Positions 43,234 through 50,604 of a DNA stretch of 64,000 nucleotides are shown one piece after another. Position numbers and translations under genes: made by a program. A model generated the notes under the pieces. It saw only the letters and a program-made list of their open reading frames with translations. It searched no databases and was not told where the DNA came from. The DNA lies in assembly GCF_032852305.1 (NCBI RefSeq), contig NZ_CP136594.1:3013501-3077500 (forward strand), given 5' to 3'. This DNA is from Parasphingorhabdus sp. SCSIO 66989. Its GTDB lineage: Bacteria; Pseudomonadota; Alphaproteobacteria; Sphingomonadales; Sphingomonadaceae. How positions within the stretch are numbered: position 1 is the stretch's first letter; the number at the start of each line of letters is the position of its first letter.

Positions 43234-43647
43234 ATGCCGCTCCATCTCACCAAAATTGCCTTTCGCAGCGAAAGCCCGGCGACATTGCGCCGTTGGCTGG
43301 AATCGCATGGCCGCGACGGGGGTGGCTTTGGCGAGGCACGACTGACGACGCGCTATAAGCCCAAGCGCAAAGCGGAAATTGTCGGCGGCTCGCTCTACTG
43401 GATCCACAGTCGCAATATTGTCGGCCGCAGCCCGATTATCGGCTTTCAGGACAATGGACAGGGCAAATACTGGATCAGGCTGGAACCGCGGCTGATCGCG
43501 GTAGAGCCAACCCCGCGCCGCGCGCATCAGGGCTGGCGCTATCTTGAGGACAGTGATGCGCCGAAGGATATAGCCGGGGGCAATGATATGCTCGATGCCA
43601 TGCCGGCGGAAATGCTGTCAGAATTGTCGCGGCTGGCTCTTCTGTAA
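43234..43647 (+). CDS. DUF1489 protein
   Basis: 137 residues from ATG 43234, MPLHLTKIAFRSESPATLRRWL, the usual N-terminus of this alphaproteobacterial family; the longer frame from 43198 adds nothing conserved. Further landmarks: LTTRYKPKRKAEIVGGSLYWIHSRNIVGRSPIIGF and LEPRLIAVEPTPRRAHQGWRYL. Family of unknown function, widely kept in alphaproteobacteria. Followed by a two-way palindromic repeat before the convergent DsbA-like gene. Confidence 0.88.
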   Translation: MPLHLTKIAFRSESPATLRRWLESHGRDGGGFGEARLTTRYKPKRKAEIVGGSLYWIHSRNIVGRSPIIGFQDNGQGKYWIRLEPRLIAVEPTPRRAHQGWRYLEDSDAPKDIAGGNDMLDAMPAEMLSELSRLALL

Positions 43648-43650
43648 GCC

Positions 43651-43753
43651 TCCCTCCCCTTCAGGGGAGGGATTAAGGGAGGGGGTTATCCACTCGCGTT
43701 GCACTGATTTGACGATCCCCTCTCCCAACCCTCTCCCCTAAAGGAGAGAGGGC
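43651..43753. repeat. Intergenic palindromic repeat, family 5, copy 1
   Basis: CTCCCCTTCAGGGGAGGG hairpin at the left and CTCTCCCCTAAAGGAGAG at the right around a ~50-bp core. A relative occurs at 50394-50503. Between convergent genes, a likely terminator for both. Confidence 0.65.
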
Positions 43754-43754
43754 T

Positions 43755-44423
43755 TTACGCCGCCTCTTTGGCGATAACCTTGCGGATCATCTGCGCGAAA
43801 GTCTCGGCATCCTGAGCGCCAGGCACCATATACTTGCCGTCAAGGATGGTCGCCGGCACACCGGATACGCCGCGCTCAACCCAGCCATTGAGCGCTTCAC
43901 GCGTCCGCTCCGCCTGTACCAGGTCATTTAGCACCGCTCGCGCCGCATCGGGGTCAAGCCCGGTACCTTCTACCGCGCGCAGCAGGACATCCTCATCACT
44001 GACATCCTGATTTTCCTGAAAATAGGCTTCGAAAAAGGCCAGTTTCAGACGCGTCTGCAATGTGCTGCCAAAGCTCTCCCCGGCCCAGTGCAGCAGCTGA
44101 TGCGCCTTAAAGGTGTTGTAGATGCGCTTGCCCGGTGCGTTGCTGAACGGGAAACCCAGCTTCTCCGCCAAACCCATCATATGCCCGCGCGTCTTGGCGC
44201 TTTGTTCAGGCGTGGTGCCATATTTCTGTGCCACATGCTCTGCCATATCCTGCCCCTCTGGCGGCATATGCGGGTTGAGCTCAAAAGGCTGCCAGACAAT
44301 CTCTGCCTCAACCTCGTCGCCGACCATCTCGAGCGCATTTTCGAGCTGTTTATAGCCGATAATACACCATGGGCAGACCACATCGGAAACAATGTCGATG
44401 CGCATTTTATAGAGTGCCGTCAT
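43755..44423 (-). CDS. DsbA-family oxidoreductase, FrnE-like
   Basis: 222 residues from ATG 44423 (GAGGA 7 nt upstream). Thioredoxin fold with an N-terminal CPWC (residues 17-20, VVCPWCIIGYKQLE), a long helical insert and the cis-Pro loop GVSGVPATILDGKYMVPGAQ. FrnE-like proteins are cytoplasmic disulfide isomerases; there is no signal peptide here. It follows nudC by 8 bp and is probably cotranscribed with it. Confidence 0.9.
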   Translation of the reverse strand: MTALYKMRIDIVSDVVCPWCIIGYKQLENALEMVGDEVEAEIVWQPFELNPHMPPEGQDMAEHVAQKYGTTPEQSAKTRGHMMGLAEKLGFPFSNAPGKRIYNTFKAHQLLHWAGESFGSTLQTRLKLAFFEAYFQENQDVSDEDVLLRAVEGTGLDPDAARAVLNDLVQAERTREALNGWVERGVSGVPATILDGKYMVPGAQDAETFAQMIRKVIAKEAA

Positions 44424-44431
44424 GATGGTCC

Positions 44432-45352
44432 TCAATTCTTCTCTTGCTGATCAAGCCAGTACCGTAGCAGATCGTGCGCCACTGCAAAGGGCGGCGGCGC
44501 GATAAAGGGCGCTTCGGGGTCATTGGCCATGGCAGCCTGCACCTCATCCACCGTAAACCAGTGCGCTTCCTCAATCTCGGTAGTGTCGAGGGTGAGCGCC
44601 GGATCATCGGTCTGGGCGATACAGGCGATCATTAGCGATGACGGAAATGGCCAAGGCTGGCTGGTCACATAGCGCACATCACGTACCACGATGCCCGCCT
44701 CTTCCCAAAGCTCGCGCGCTACGCCTTCCTCGATCGATTCACCCGGCTCGATAAAGCCCGCGAGTGCCGAGAGCCGTTTGGCCGGAAAACGCGGCTGGCG
44801 GCCCAAAAGCACGCGCTTCTGACTGCCATCATCATGCTCGGCAAGCATGATCGACACCGGATCGACGCGCGGGAAATGCTCTGCGCCGCAATTGCTGCAA
44901 TGCCTTGCCCAGCCGCCTTTAGCGACGTGCGTCTCGCTGCCGCATACGGCGCAAAATCCATGGCGATTATGCCAGTCCACCAATGAACGCGCCGCCCCGT
45001 AAAGCGCCAGATCAGCACGCGGCATATGGGCTATCGCTTGCCACACCCGCGGATCATATTGCACCGGACGCGCCGTGCCATCGCGCGGCGGCAATTCGAC
45101 AAAATGCGCCTTGCCCTCCTGCATACCGAGGAACAGCGGCTCGCAATTCTCGCCCAGTTCGCCCAGCGAATTCCAAAGTAAGCCGCCCTCAGGCGTAATC
45201 CCCGGCACCAGCGCGTCCAGCTTGAGCAGCCTGGCGCGCCAGTTCATCACCTCGGCCAGCTTGTCAGGATCGACACGAATCTGGTCCGCCCGGTCCATAT
45301 CGGCACCGGTCATAAACGGCTTTATCGTGGTGAGATCAGCGGATTTATACAT
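44432..45352 (-). CDS. nudC: NAD(H) pyrophosphatase / RNA deNADding Nudix hydrolase
   Basis: 306 residues with the NudC plan: N-terminal domain, a zinc ribbon (CAVCG and CSNCG, about residues 135-160), then the Nudix box GFIEPGESIEEGVARELWEEAG. The SQPWPFPSSLM motif that marks NADH pyrophosphatases follows it. The enzyme splits NADH and removes NAD caps from RNA. Upstream is a family 6 repeat; downstream is the FrnE-like gene, making a small redox pair. Confidence 0.94.
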   Translation of the reverse strand: MYKSADLTTIKPFMTGADMDRADQIRVDPDKLAEVMNWRARLLKLDALVPGITPEGGLLWNSLGELGENCEPLFLGMQEGKAHFVELPPRDGTARPVQYDPRVWQAIAHMPRADLALYGAARSLVDWHNRHGFCAVCGSETHVAKGGWARHCSNCGAEHFPRVDPVSIMLAEHDDGSQKRVLLGRQPRFPAKRLSALAGFIEPGESIEEGVARELWEEAGIVVRDVRYVTSQPWPFPSSLMIACIAQTDDPALTLDTTEIEEAHWFTVDEVQAAMANDPEAPFIAPPPFAVAHDLLRYWLDQQEKN

Positions 45353-45383
45353 TTTTCCCTAGCATTGGCTCGTTCTGAAAACC

Positions 45384-45466
45384 CGTCATTGCGAGGAGCG
45401 AAGCGACGCGGCAATCCAGAGTTGGCGCAGGTTGCACTGGATTGCTTCGCTACGCTCGCAATGACG
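45384..45466. repeat. Intergenic inverted repeat, family 6
   Basis: Arms CGTCATTGCGAG...GGCAATCCAG (45384-45419) and CTGGATTGC...CTCGCAATGACG (45437-45466). This CGTCATTGCGAGGAGCGAAG type is common in many bacterial genomes. It separates the serine hydrolase gene from nudC. Confidence 0.7.
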
Positions 45467-45478
45467 CGTTTTTTTGGC

Positions 45479-46801
45479 TTAAGCACCCTTTAGAGCTTCC
45501 ATCTGCTTATAGATCAGCTTCGGAAATTCCTTCTGGAACGGATAGCTGTCCGCCGGCATATATTGGGTATAGCCGCTGGCGCGGAAATTGCGGTTGGTGT
45601 CAACAAAGGCCACCGTGCCCGCAGCACCGCCCCAGCCATAGGTGCCCGCCGGAGCCTTTTCATTGCCCAGACCAACCCGGCCACCGGCGCCATAGCCTTC
45701 ATCTTCAACCCAGCTACCTGTCAGATCCACTGTATCAGGCAGCAGGTTCGACATACCCAGCATCGCGGTTTCTTCCGACATAATACGGGTGCCGTCCAAT
45801 GCGCCGCGTCCGACCAGCATAGCAAGGAAGCGATCATAATCGCGCGCACTGGACACAAGCCCGGCCCCGCCAAAGGGGAAGGCCGGGGGCTCGGAATAGA
45901 TGCTGTTATTCGGCGGATCGATCGGCAGCAGGAAGTTACCCAGAGCGGCATAGTTAGAGGTAAAGCGATAAATCTCGCTCTCCGGTACCGTCCAATAAGT
46001 GCTGGTCATGCCAAGCGGATCAAACATCTTCTCTTGCAAAAAGGCACCAAACTCCTTGCCCGATGCGACCTGAATAACATAGCCTAACAGGTCGAGGCTA
46101 ATCGAATAATTCCATTTTGTGCCGGGATCAGCGACCAGTGGCAATGTCGCAACTCGGCGCGAAAACTCGTCAATTGCGGGCGTCGGCGCGGGGACAGGGA
46201 AGCCCGGCAACGGCATCTTGCTCACCTCGCCCGGAGAGATGCCCAACTCGTTATATTTGTCGAGCAGCGGCCCTTTTGTGACGATATTATAACCCAGCCC
46301 CGCCGTATGGGTGAGCAAATGGCGGATGGTCATTTTATTCTTGGCTGGCACCGCATCCAGGCTGTTCTCCGGATCGGTGAGCACCGTCATATTGGCAAAT
46401 TCGGGTAGGATATCGGCGACCGGCTGATCCAGTTTCAGCTTGCCCTCGCCAATCAGGATCATCGCCGCCATGCCTGTGACCGGCTTGGTCATCGAATAGA
46501 CACGCCACAGCGTATCCTTGTTAACCGCGACAGTGCCCCCAACACTTTGCGTGCCCGCAGTGACATATTCGGGCGCATCGGTACCGAAGCCGATCGCCGC
46601 GACCATGCCTGCGACCTTTTCCTCGCTGACATATTTGGTCAGTTCCGCCGCAATCAGCGGGAACTTTTCGGCTGGTGTTTTCGCAAAAGCTGTTGTCGCC
46701 GCCATAGGCGCAGCCCCGGCCAAACCGATCAGCCCGGCAGAACGCAGCAGATTGCGCCGCGACAGCTGCATATCCTGCATGATCAGTTTTTCCGATTTCA
46801 T
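45479..46801 (-). CDS. Tat-exported serine hydrolase, beta-lactamase (class C) family
   Basis: 440 residues. Twin-arginine signal SRRNLLRSAGLIGLAGAA followed by an Ala-rich cleavage region, so export is in folded form. Class C/esterase active site: SMTK (SxxK) in WRVYSMTKPVTG, Tyr in WNYSISLDLLGYVI, and a third motif GWGGAAGT. Such proteins include esterases (EstB-like), D-aminopeptidases and lactamase relatives; the loose third motif makes an esterase likelier than an antibiotic-inactivating lactamase. Good ribosome site (AGGAG) before ATG 46801. Confidence 0.9.
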   Translation of the reverse strand: MKSEKLIMQDMQLSRRNLLRSAGLIGLAGAAPMAATTAFAKTPAEKFPLIAAELTKYVSEEKVAGMVAAIGFGTDAPEYVTAGTQSVGGTVAVNKDTLWRVYSMTKPVTGMAAMILIGEGKLKLDQPVADILPEFANMTVLTDPENSLDAVPAKNKMTIRHLLTHTAGLGYNIVTKGPLLDKYNELGISPGEVSKMPLPGFPVPAPTPAIDEFSRRVATLPLVADPGTKWNYSISLDLLGYVIQVASGKEFGAFLQEKMFDPLGMTSTYWTVPESEIYRFTSNYAALGNFLLPIDPPNNSIYSEPPAFPFGGAGLVSSARDYDRFLAMLVGRGALDGTRIMSEETAMLGMSNLLPDTVDLTGSWVEDEGYGAGGRVGLGNEKAPAGTYGWGGAAGTVAFVDTNRNFRASGYTQYMPADSYPFQKEFPKLIYKQMEALKGA

Positions 46802-47122
46802 GGCAAATTCTCCTGATACGGGCTTACTTTATGGCCTTTGCTATGCACGTTGTTGCTGCATGCGGCGTGAATGGCAAGAAAAATAGGTTTTGTTTTCATA
46901 CTGGAATGACCTTTCATCTCCTCCCCGTGCGCCGAAGCGAAGGGAAGGTGCATGGGGAGGTGGCTCGCCGTAGCTTTAGCGAAGGCGAGACGGAGGGGCC
47001 GCAGCCCTAAGGGCGAGGATACGCCGGTTGCAATCGTCGCAAAGCTCGCCTTTAGCCTCGCACCCCTCCACAGCCTCCGGCGGTCCCCCTCCCCATCGCT
47101 TCGCGACGGGGAGGATAAAGCA
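46802..47122. repeat. Repeat-filled intergenic region, family 7
   Basis: About 320 bp between the serine hydrolase start and the mutY stop. From ~46915 to ~47115 it is a large palindrome-rich repeat (CTCCTCCCCGTGCGCC..., GCCGTAGCTTTAGCGAAGGCG, ...CCCCTCCCCATCGC). Part of it (GCAAAGCTCGCCTT) recurs inverted at about 33600. The 46802-46914 part should carry the hydrolase promoter. Confidence 0.55.
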
Positions 47123-48196
47123 TCATCCCATCTTCCGCCGCGCCACCTTGGCGAACAATGTCGGTAGCCCAGCATTATCGAGATTATCGACGGGCCACCA
47201 TTGCACATCTGGCAAAGCATCGGGATCAAAAGACCCCGGCGTGGCGACCATCAGCTGCAATTGCAGCGAAAAATGGGTGAAGACATGCGCCACGGGCTCT
47301 CCACGATTCTCCCACTCTGCCTCCGCTGGCGCAATACCATCGCCATCAGCGCCAGCGCGCCAGCCATCATCGGGCAGTGCGCGCATACCGCCCAGCATCC
47401 CTTTTGCCGGACGCTCAACCAGTGCGACATGCCCCTGCGCTTCCAGCCAATAGGCATGACCGATACGCTGCGGCTTGGCCTTTTTGGGTGCCTTAACCGG
47501 AATCCTTGTCGGATCGGCCAAATTGCGCGCGGCGCAGTGATCGGACAGAGGACAGAGAAGGCATTTGGCATCACGCGCGCGGCACAGGGTCGCGCCCAAG
47601 TCCATCATAGCCTGCGCAAAGTCTCCGGCGCGGAAGTGCGGCGTGATCTGCTCAGCATATTCGCGAATGGTGGAGCGTGATCCGGGCAGTGGGGCGTCAA
47701 TGCCGAACAGCCTTGCCACCACGCGCTCGACATTGGCATCGACCACCACGGCATGCTGATCAAAGCCAATCGCGGCAATTGCGGCAGCGGTATAGGCGCC
47801 GATACCCGGCAGTTTGAGTAATTCCGTCTCATTGTCAGGGAAGCGGCCATCATGCTCGCTCATAACGACCTTAGCACAGGCGATGAGGTTACGCGCCCGG
47901 GCATAATAGCCAAGCCCTGCCCATGCGGCGAGAACATCCGCCTCATCCGCCGCCGCCAATGCCTGCACATCGGGCCAGCGCCGGGTGAATTCGGCAAAAT
48001 AGGGCTTCACCGCCGCCACTGTTGTCTGTTGCAGCATGATCTCCGACAGCCACACATGATAGGGATCGGGCGCGCCCTCACTTTTCAGCGCATTGGGCAG
48101 CTTGCGCCACGGCAAATCGCGTGCGTGACTCTCATACCAAGCCAGCAGGGCGCGCGGAATCTTGTCGGTATCGGGAAAGTCAGGCTCGACGGGCAT
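47123..48196 (-). CDS. mutY: A/G-specific adenine DNA glycosylase
   Basis: 357 residues from ATG 48196; longer starts run into the divergent dciA gene. It removes adenine paired with 8-oxoguanine. Helix-hairpin-helix LPGIGAYTAAAI with the catalytic Asp in VVDANVERV, the active-site Glu in SEIMLQQTTV, the 4Fe-4S cluster Cys-X6-Cys-X2-Cys-X5-Cys (CRARDAKCLLCPLSDHC), and a C-terminal Nudix-like 8-oxoG recognition domain. Divergent from dciA with only 28 bp between, an arrangement conserved in alphaproteobacteria. Confidence 0.96.
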   Translation of the reverse strand: MPVEPDFPDTDKIPRALLAWYESHARDLPWRKLPNALKSEGAPDPYHVWLSEIMLQQTTVAAVKPYFAEFTRRWPDVQALAAADEADVLAAWAGLGYYARARNLIACAKVVMSEHDGRFPDNETELLKLPGIGAYTAAAIAAIGFDQHAVVVDANVERVVARLFGIDAPLPGSRSTIREYAEQITPHFRAGDFAQAMMDLGATLCRARDAKCLLCPLSDHCAARNLADPTRIPVKAPKKAKPQRIGHAYWLEAQGHVALVERPAKGMLGGMRALPDDGWRAGADGDGIAPAEAEWENRGEPVAHVFTHFSLQLQLMVATPGSFDPDALPDVQWWPVDNLDNAGLPTLFAKVARRKMG

Positions 48197-48224
48197 GGCC
48201 CCGCTATGGCAAAAGCGCTGGACC

Positions 48225-48866
48225 ATGGCCAGTGACTCATCCGACAATAAACAGCCGAAAAAGCGCACTACAAAGGCTGGAGCCAAGAAAGCCACGTCGA
48301 AATCGCGCGTCTATCAGCGACCACGCGGTGGCGAGGCCAAGGCGATTGCCGATCTGATGCCGGAAATTGGCCGCACCGCGTTTCGCCGTTTCGGCTTTGT
48401 GCAAAGCTCGGTCGTCACCCGCTGGCCGGAAATTGCGGGCGAGCGCTATGCCGCGATCTCGCTGCCTGAATCCATCCGCTTCCCCAAAGGTGAAAAATCC
48501 GAAGGCACGTTGAATCTGGTGGTCAATGGCGCGCATGCGGTTTTGATGCAGCACGTCGGGCCGGAGATTATCGAGCGAGTAAACCGTTTCTTCGGCTATC
48601 CGGCGGTGGCCAAGATCAAGTTCCGCCAAGGCGATGTCACCCCTCCGCGCAGCAAACCGCCAGTTAAACCCCCGCGCCCACTCAAACCCGTTCCGGTCGA
48701 ACTGGGCGATGGTTTGCGCGATATTGGTGACCCGGAATTGCTCGCGGTGCTTGAATCGCTGGCCAGCGATATTGCCAATGCCGAAGAGGGCGCGGAGGCC
48801 AACGCAAAAGATGGACAAAGCACCCCGGAACCGGGTAAAAGCGCGCCAAAGAGAAACGACGGATAA
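48225..48866 (+). CDS. DUF721 protein, DciA-like helicase operator
   Basis: 213 residues from ATG 48225. A basic disordered N-terminus (KQPKKRTTKAGAKKATSKSR), then the DUF721 core with the tryptophan motif (FVQSSVVTRWPEIAGERYAAISLPESIRFPKGEKSEGTLNLVVNGAHAVLMQHVGPEIIERVNRFFGY). A Pro-rich linker and an acidic C-terminus follow. DUF721 includes DciA, which loads the replicative helicase DnaB in bacteria that lack DnaC. First gene of the run dciA - DsbA-like - DsbA-like lipoprotein - smc. Confidence 0.85.
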   Translation: MASDSSDNKQPKKRTTKAGAKKATSKSRVYQRPRGGEAKAIADLMPEIGRTAFRRFGFVQSSVVTRWPEIAGERYAAISLPESIRFPKGEKSEGTLNLVVNGAHAVLMQHVGPEIIERVNRFFGYPAVAKIKFRQGDVTPPRSKPPVKPPRPLKPVPVELGDGLRDIGDPELLAVLESLASDIANAEEGAEANAKDGQSTPEPGKSAPKRNDG

Positions 48867-48872
48867 GCATTT

Positions 48873-49589
48873 ATGAAAACCGCTATGTTGAAAGCCGCAG
48901 CGATGATTGCGTTGATCGGTGGTGGCATCGGCCTGACAACCGCCATGGCAGAACAGGCTGGCCGTTCGGGCCAAAGCTCGGCTGACTGGACCAAAACCGT
49001 GCGCATGTCGCCAACCGGCGGCCATATTCGCGGCAACCCGCTGGCGCGTAACCGTATCGTCGAATTTGTCAGCTATACCTGCCCGCATTGCGCCGATTAC
49101 ACCGAAAAGTCGGCAGTCCCCATGAAGACCCGGTATCTGCCGAAAGGCACAGCCAGCGTGGAAATTCGCAACTTTGTTCGCGACCCTTATGATCTGGCAG
49201 CGGCCCTGTTGGCACGTTGCGGCAGCAAGGATCGCTTCTTCGGCAATCATGAAGCGATATTGGCAGCACAGCAAGACTGGACCAGCAAGGCCAACACGGC
49301 CACTTCTGCCCAGCGCAGCGCCTGGCAATCAGCGGCCATGCCCAATCGCCTGACGCTGATTGCGCGCGATATTGGTTTGTCCAGCCTGATGCGGGGACGC
49401 GGCTATAGCCAGACACAGATCAGCCAGTGTCTTACCAATCAGAAGGAAATAGACCTGCTGATCAAAATGACCCAAAGCGCGGTCAACGACACCAAGATTA
49501 CCGGTACGCCCAGCTTCACCATCAATGGCCGCCTTCAGGACAAAACCCATAGCTGGGAAGCGCTGAAGCCCAAGCTGGACCGCCTCTAA
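48873..49589 (+). CDS. Periplasmic DsbA-like thiol oxidoreductase
   Basis: 238 residues with a signal peptide (MKTAMLKAAAMIALIGGGIGLTTAMA|E) and a DsbA fold. CPHC active site in FVSYTCPHCADYTE, a helical insert, then the cis-Pro loop TGTPSFTINGRL. Between the signal and active site lies a basic stretch (RIVEFV preceded by GNPLARN). It starts 6 bp after dciA. Expected to form or shuffle disulfides in the envelope. Confidence 0.92.
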   Translation: MKTAMLKAAAMIALIGGGIGLTTAMAEQAGRSGQSSADWTKTVRMSPTGGHIRGNPLARNRIVEFVSYTCPHCADYTEKSAVPMKTRYLPKGTASVEIRNFVRDPYDLAAALLARCGSKDRFFGNHEAILAAQQDWTSKANTATSAQRSAWQSAAMPNRLTLIARDIGLSSLMRGRGYSQTQISQCLTNQKEIDLLIKMTQSAVNDTKITGTPSFTINGRLQDKTHSWEALKPKLDRL

Positions 49590-49638
49590 ATCCAATCACC
49601 TTACCCATTACGCAATCCCAACGCATAAGGAACACACC

Positions 49639-50385
49639 ATGCGCCTTTCCGCAATTCTCCTGTCTGCAACCGCCGCACTGGCGCTGGCTGCCTGTTCATC
49701 GGAAAATGACGATGCCACCGCTGCCGGCGAAGAACCCACCGCCGAAGCCCTGCCCATCATCCAACCGCCCGAAGGCCAGAAATGGAGCGATGTCGTCAGC
49801 AAGACCGAGGCGGGCGGCTATGTCATGGGTAACCCCGACGCGCCAATCAAGCTGGTCGAATTTGGCTCGCTGACCTGTGGTGCGTGTGGCAATTTCTCCG
49901 CCCAGGCGTTTGAGCCGCTACGCGATGAATATGTCGCCTCGGGCCGCGTTTCTTTTGAGATGCGCAACTTTGTCCGCGACCCCATTGATCTCACCATGGC
50001 GATGCTGACCCAATGCGGCACCCAAGCCAGCTTTTTCCCGCTGACCGAACAGATCTTCGCCAATCAGGGTCAGGTGCTGCAGGCAGCGCAACAGCTTGAC
50101 CCGGCCATCGGCCAGCTGCCACCAGAACAGCGTTTCACCGCGATTGCGCAGGGGCTGGAGCTCACCCAGTTCTTCGCCCAGCGCGGCATTTCGCAGAATC
50201 AAGCCAATGCCTGTCTCGCCGATACCGATAAGGCACAGGCGCTGGCGGATCAGACCCAGGCAGCGGGTGAGGATTTCAATATCACCGGAACCCCGAGTTT
50301 CCTGATCAACAATCAATTGGTCAACTTCAACACCTGGCCCGAAATTGAAACCCGCATCCAGAATATGGGCGCACGCGATCAATAA
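49639..50385 (+). CDS. DsbA-like thiol oxidoreductase lipoprotein
   Basis: 248 residues with a lipoprotein signal (LALAACSS), so it is anchored to the envelope while its neighbour is soluble. CGAC active site in FGSLTCGACGNFS, unusual Gly-Ala dipeptide, and cis-Pro loop TGTPSFLINNQL. It shares with the preceding protein the VRNFVRDP-type segment (EMRNFVRDPIDL), which points to an old tandem duplication. An AAGGA site lies before ATG 49639. Confidence 0.92.
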   Translation: MRLSAILLSATAALALAACSSENDDATAAGEEPTAEALPIIQPPEGQKWSDVVSKTEAGGYVMGNPDAPIKLVEFGSLTCGACGNFSAQAFEPLRDEYVASGRVSFEMRNFVRDPIDLTMAMLTQCGTQASFFPLTEQIFANQGQVLQAAQQLDPAIGQLPPEQRFTAIAQGLELTQFFAQRGISQNQANACLADTDKAQALADQTQAAGEDFNITGTPSFLINNQLVNFNTWPEIETRIQNMGARDQ

Positions 50386-50393
50386 GGCTCTAT

Positions 50394-50503
50394 AGCCCTC
50401 TCCCCTTCAGGGGAGAGGGTTGGGAGAGGGGGCGTTCAACAAGCGCATCGCAAGCGGATATCCCCCTCCCCTAGCCCCTCCCCTGAAGGGGAGGGGAACA
50501 AAG
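50394..50503. repeat. Intergenic palindromic repeat, family 5, copy 2
   Basis: Hairpins CCTCTCCCCTTCAGGGGAGAGG and CCCCTCCCCTGAAGGGGAGGGG flank a ~50-bp core. It lies between the DsbA-like lipoprotein gene and smc and may terminate the first transcript. Confidence 0.65.
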
Positions 50504-50604
50504 CAGCCATTTGCAAAACCATACCAAGCCCAAACACTTTCCCGGGGAAGAATCGGCGATAATCCTTGCAAATTCGCGCCTTCCGCTGTTGGTTCACACC
50601 ATAA

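Noticed and set aside
45479-46801. Antibiotic-resistance beta-lactamase
   Set aside because: SxxK is present but the third motif is GGAAGT rather than KTG and the protein is Tat-exported like esterase relatives; called serine hydrolase only.
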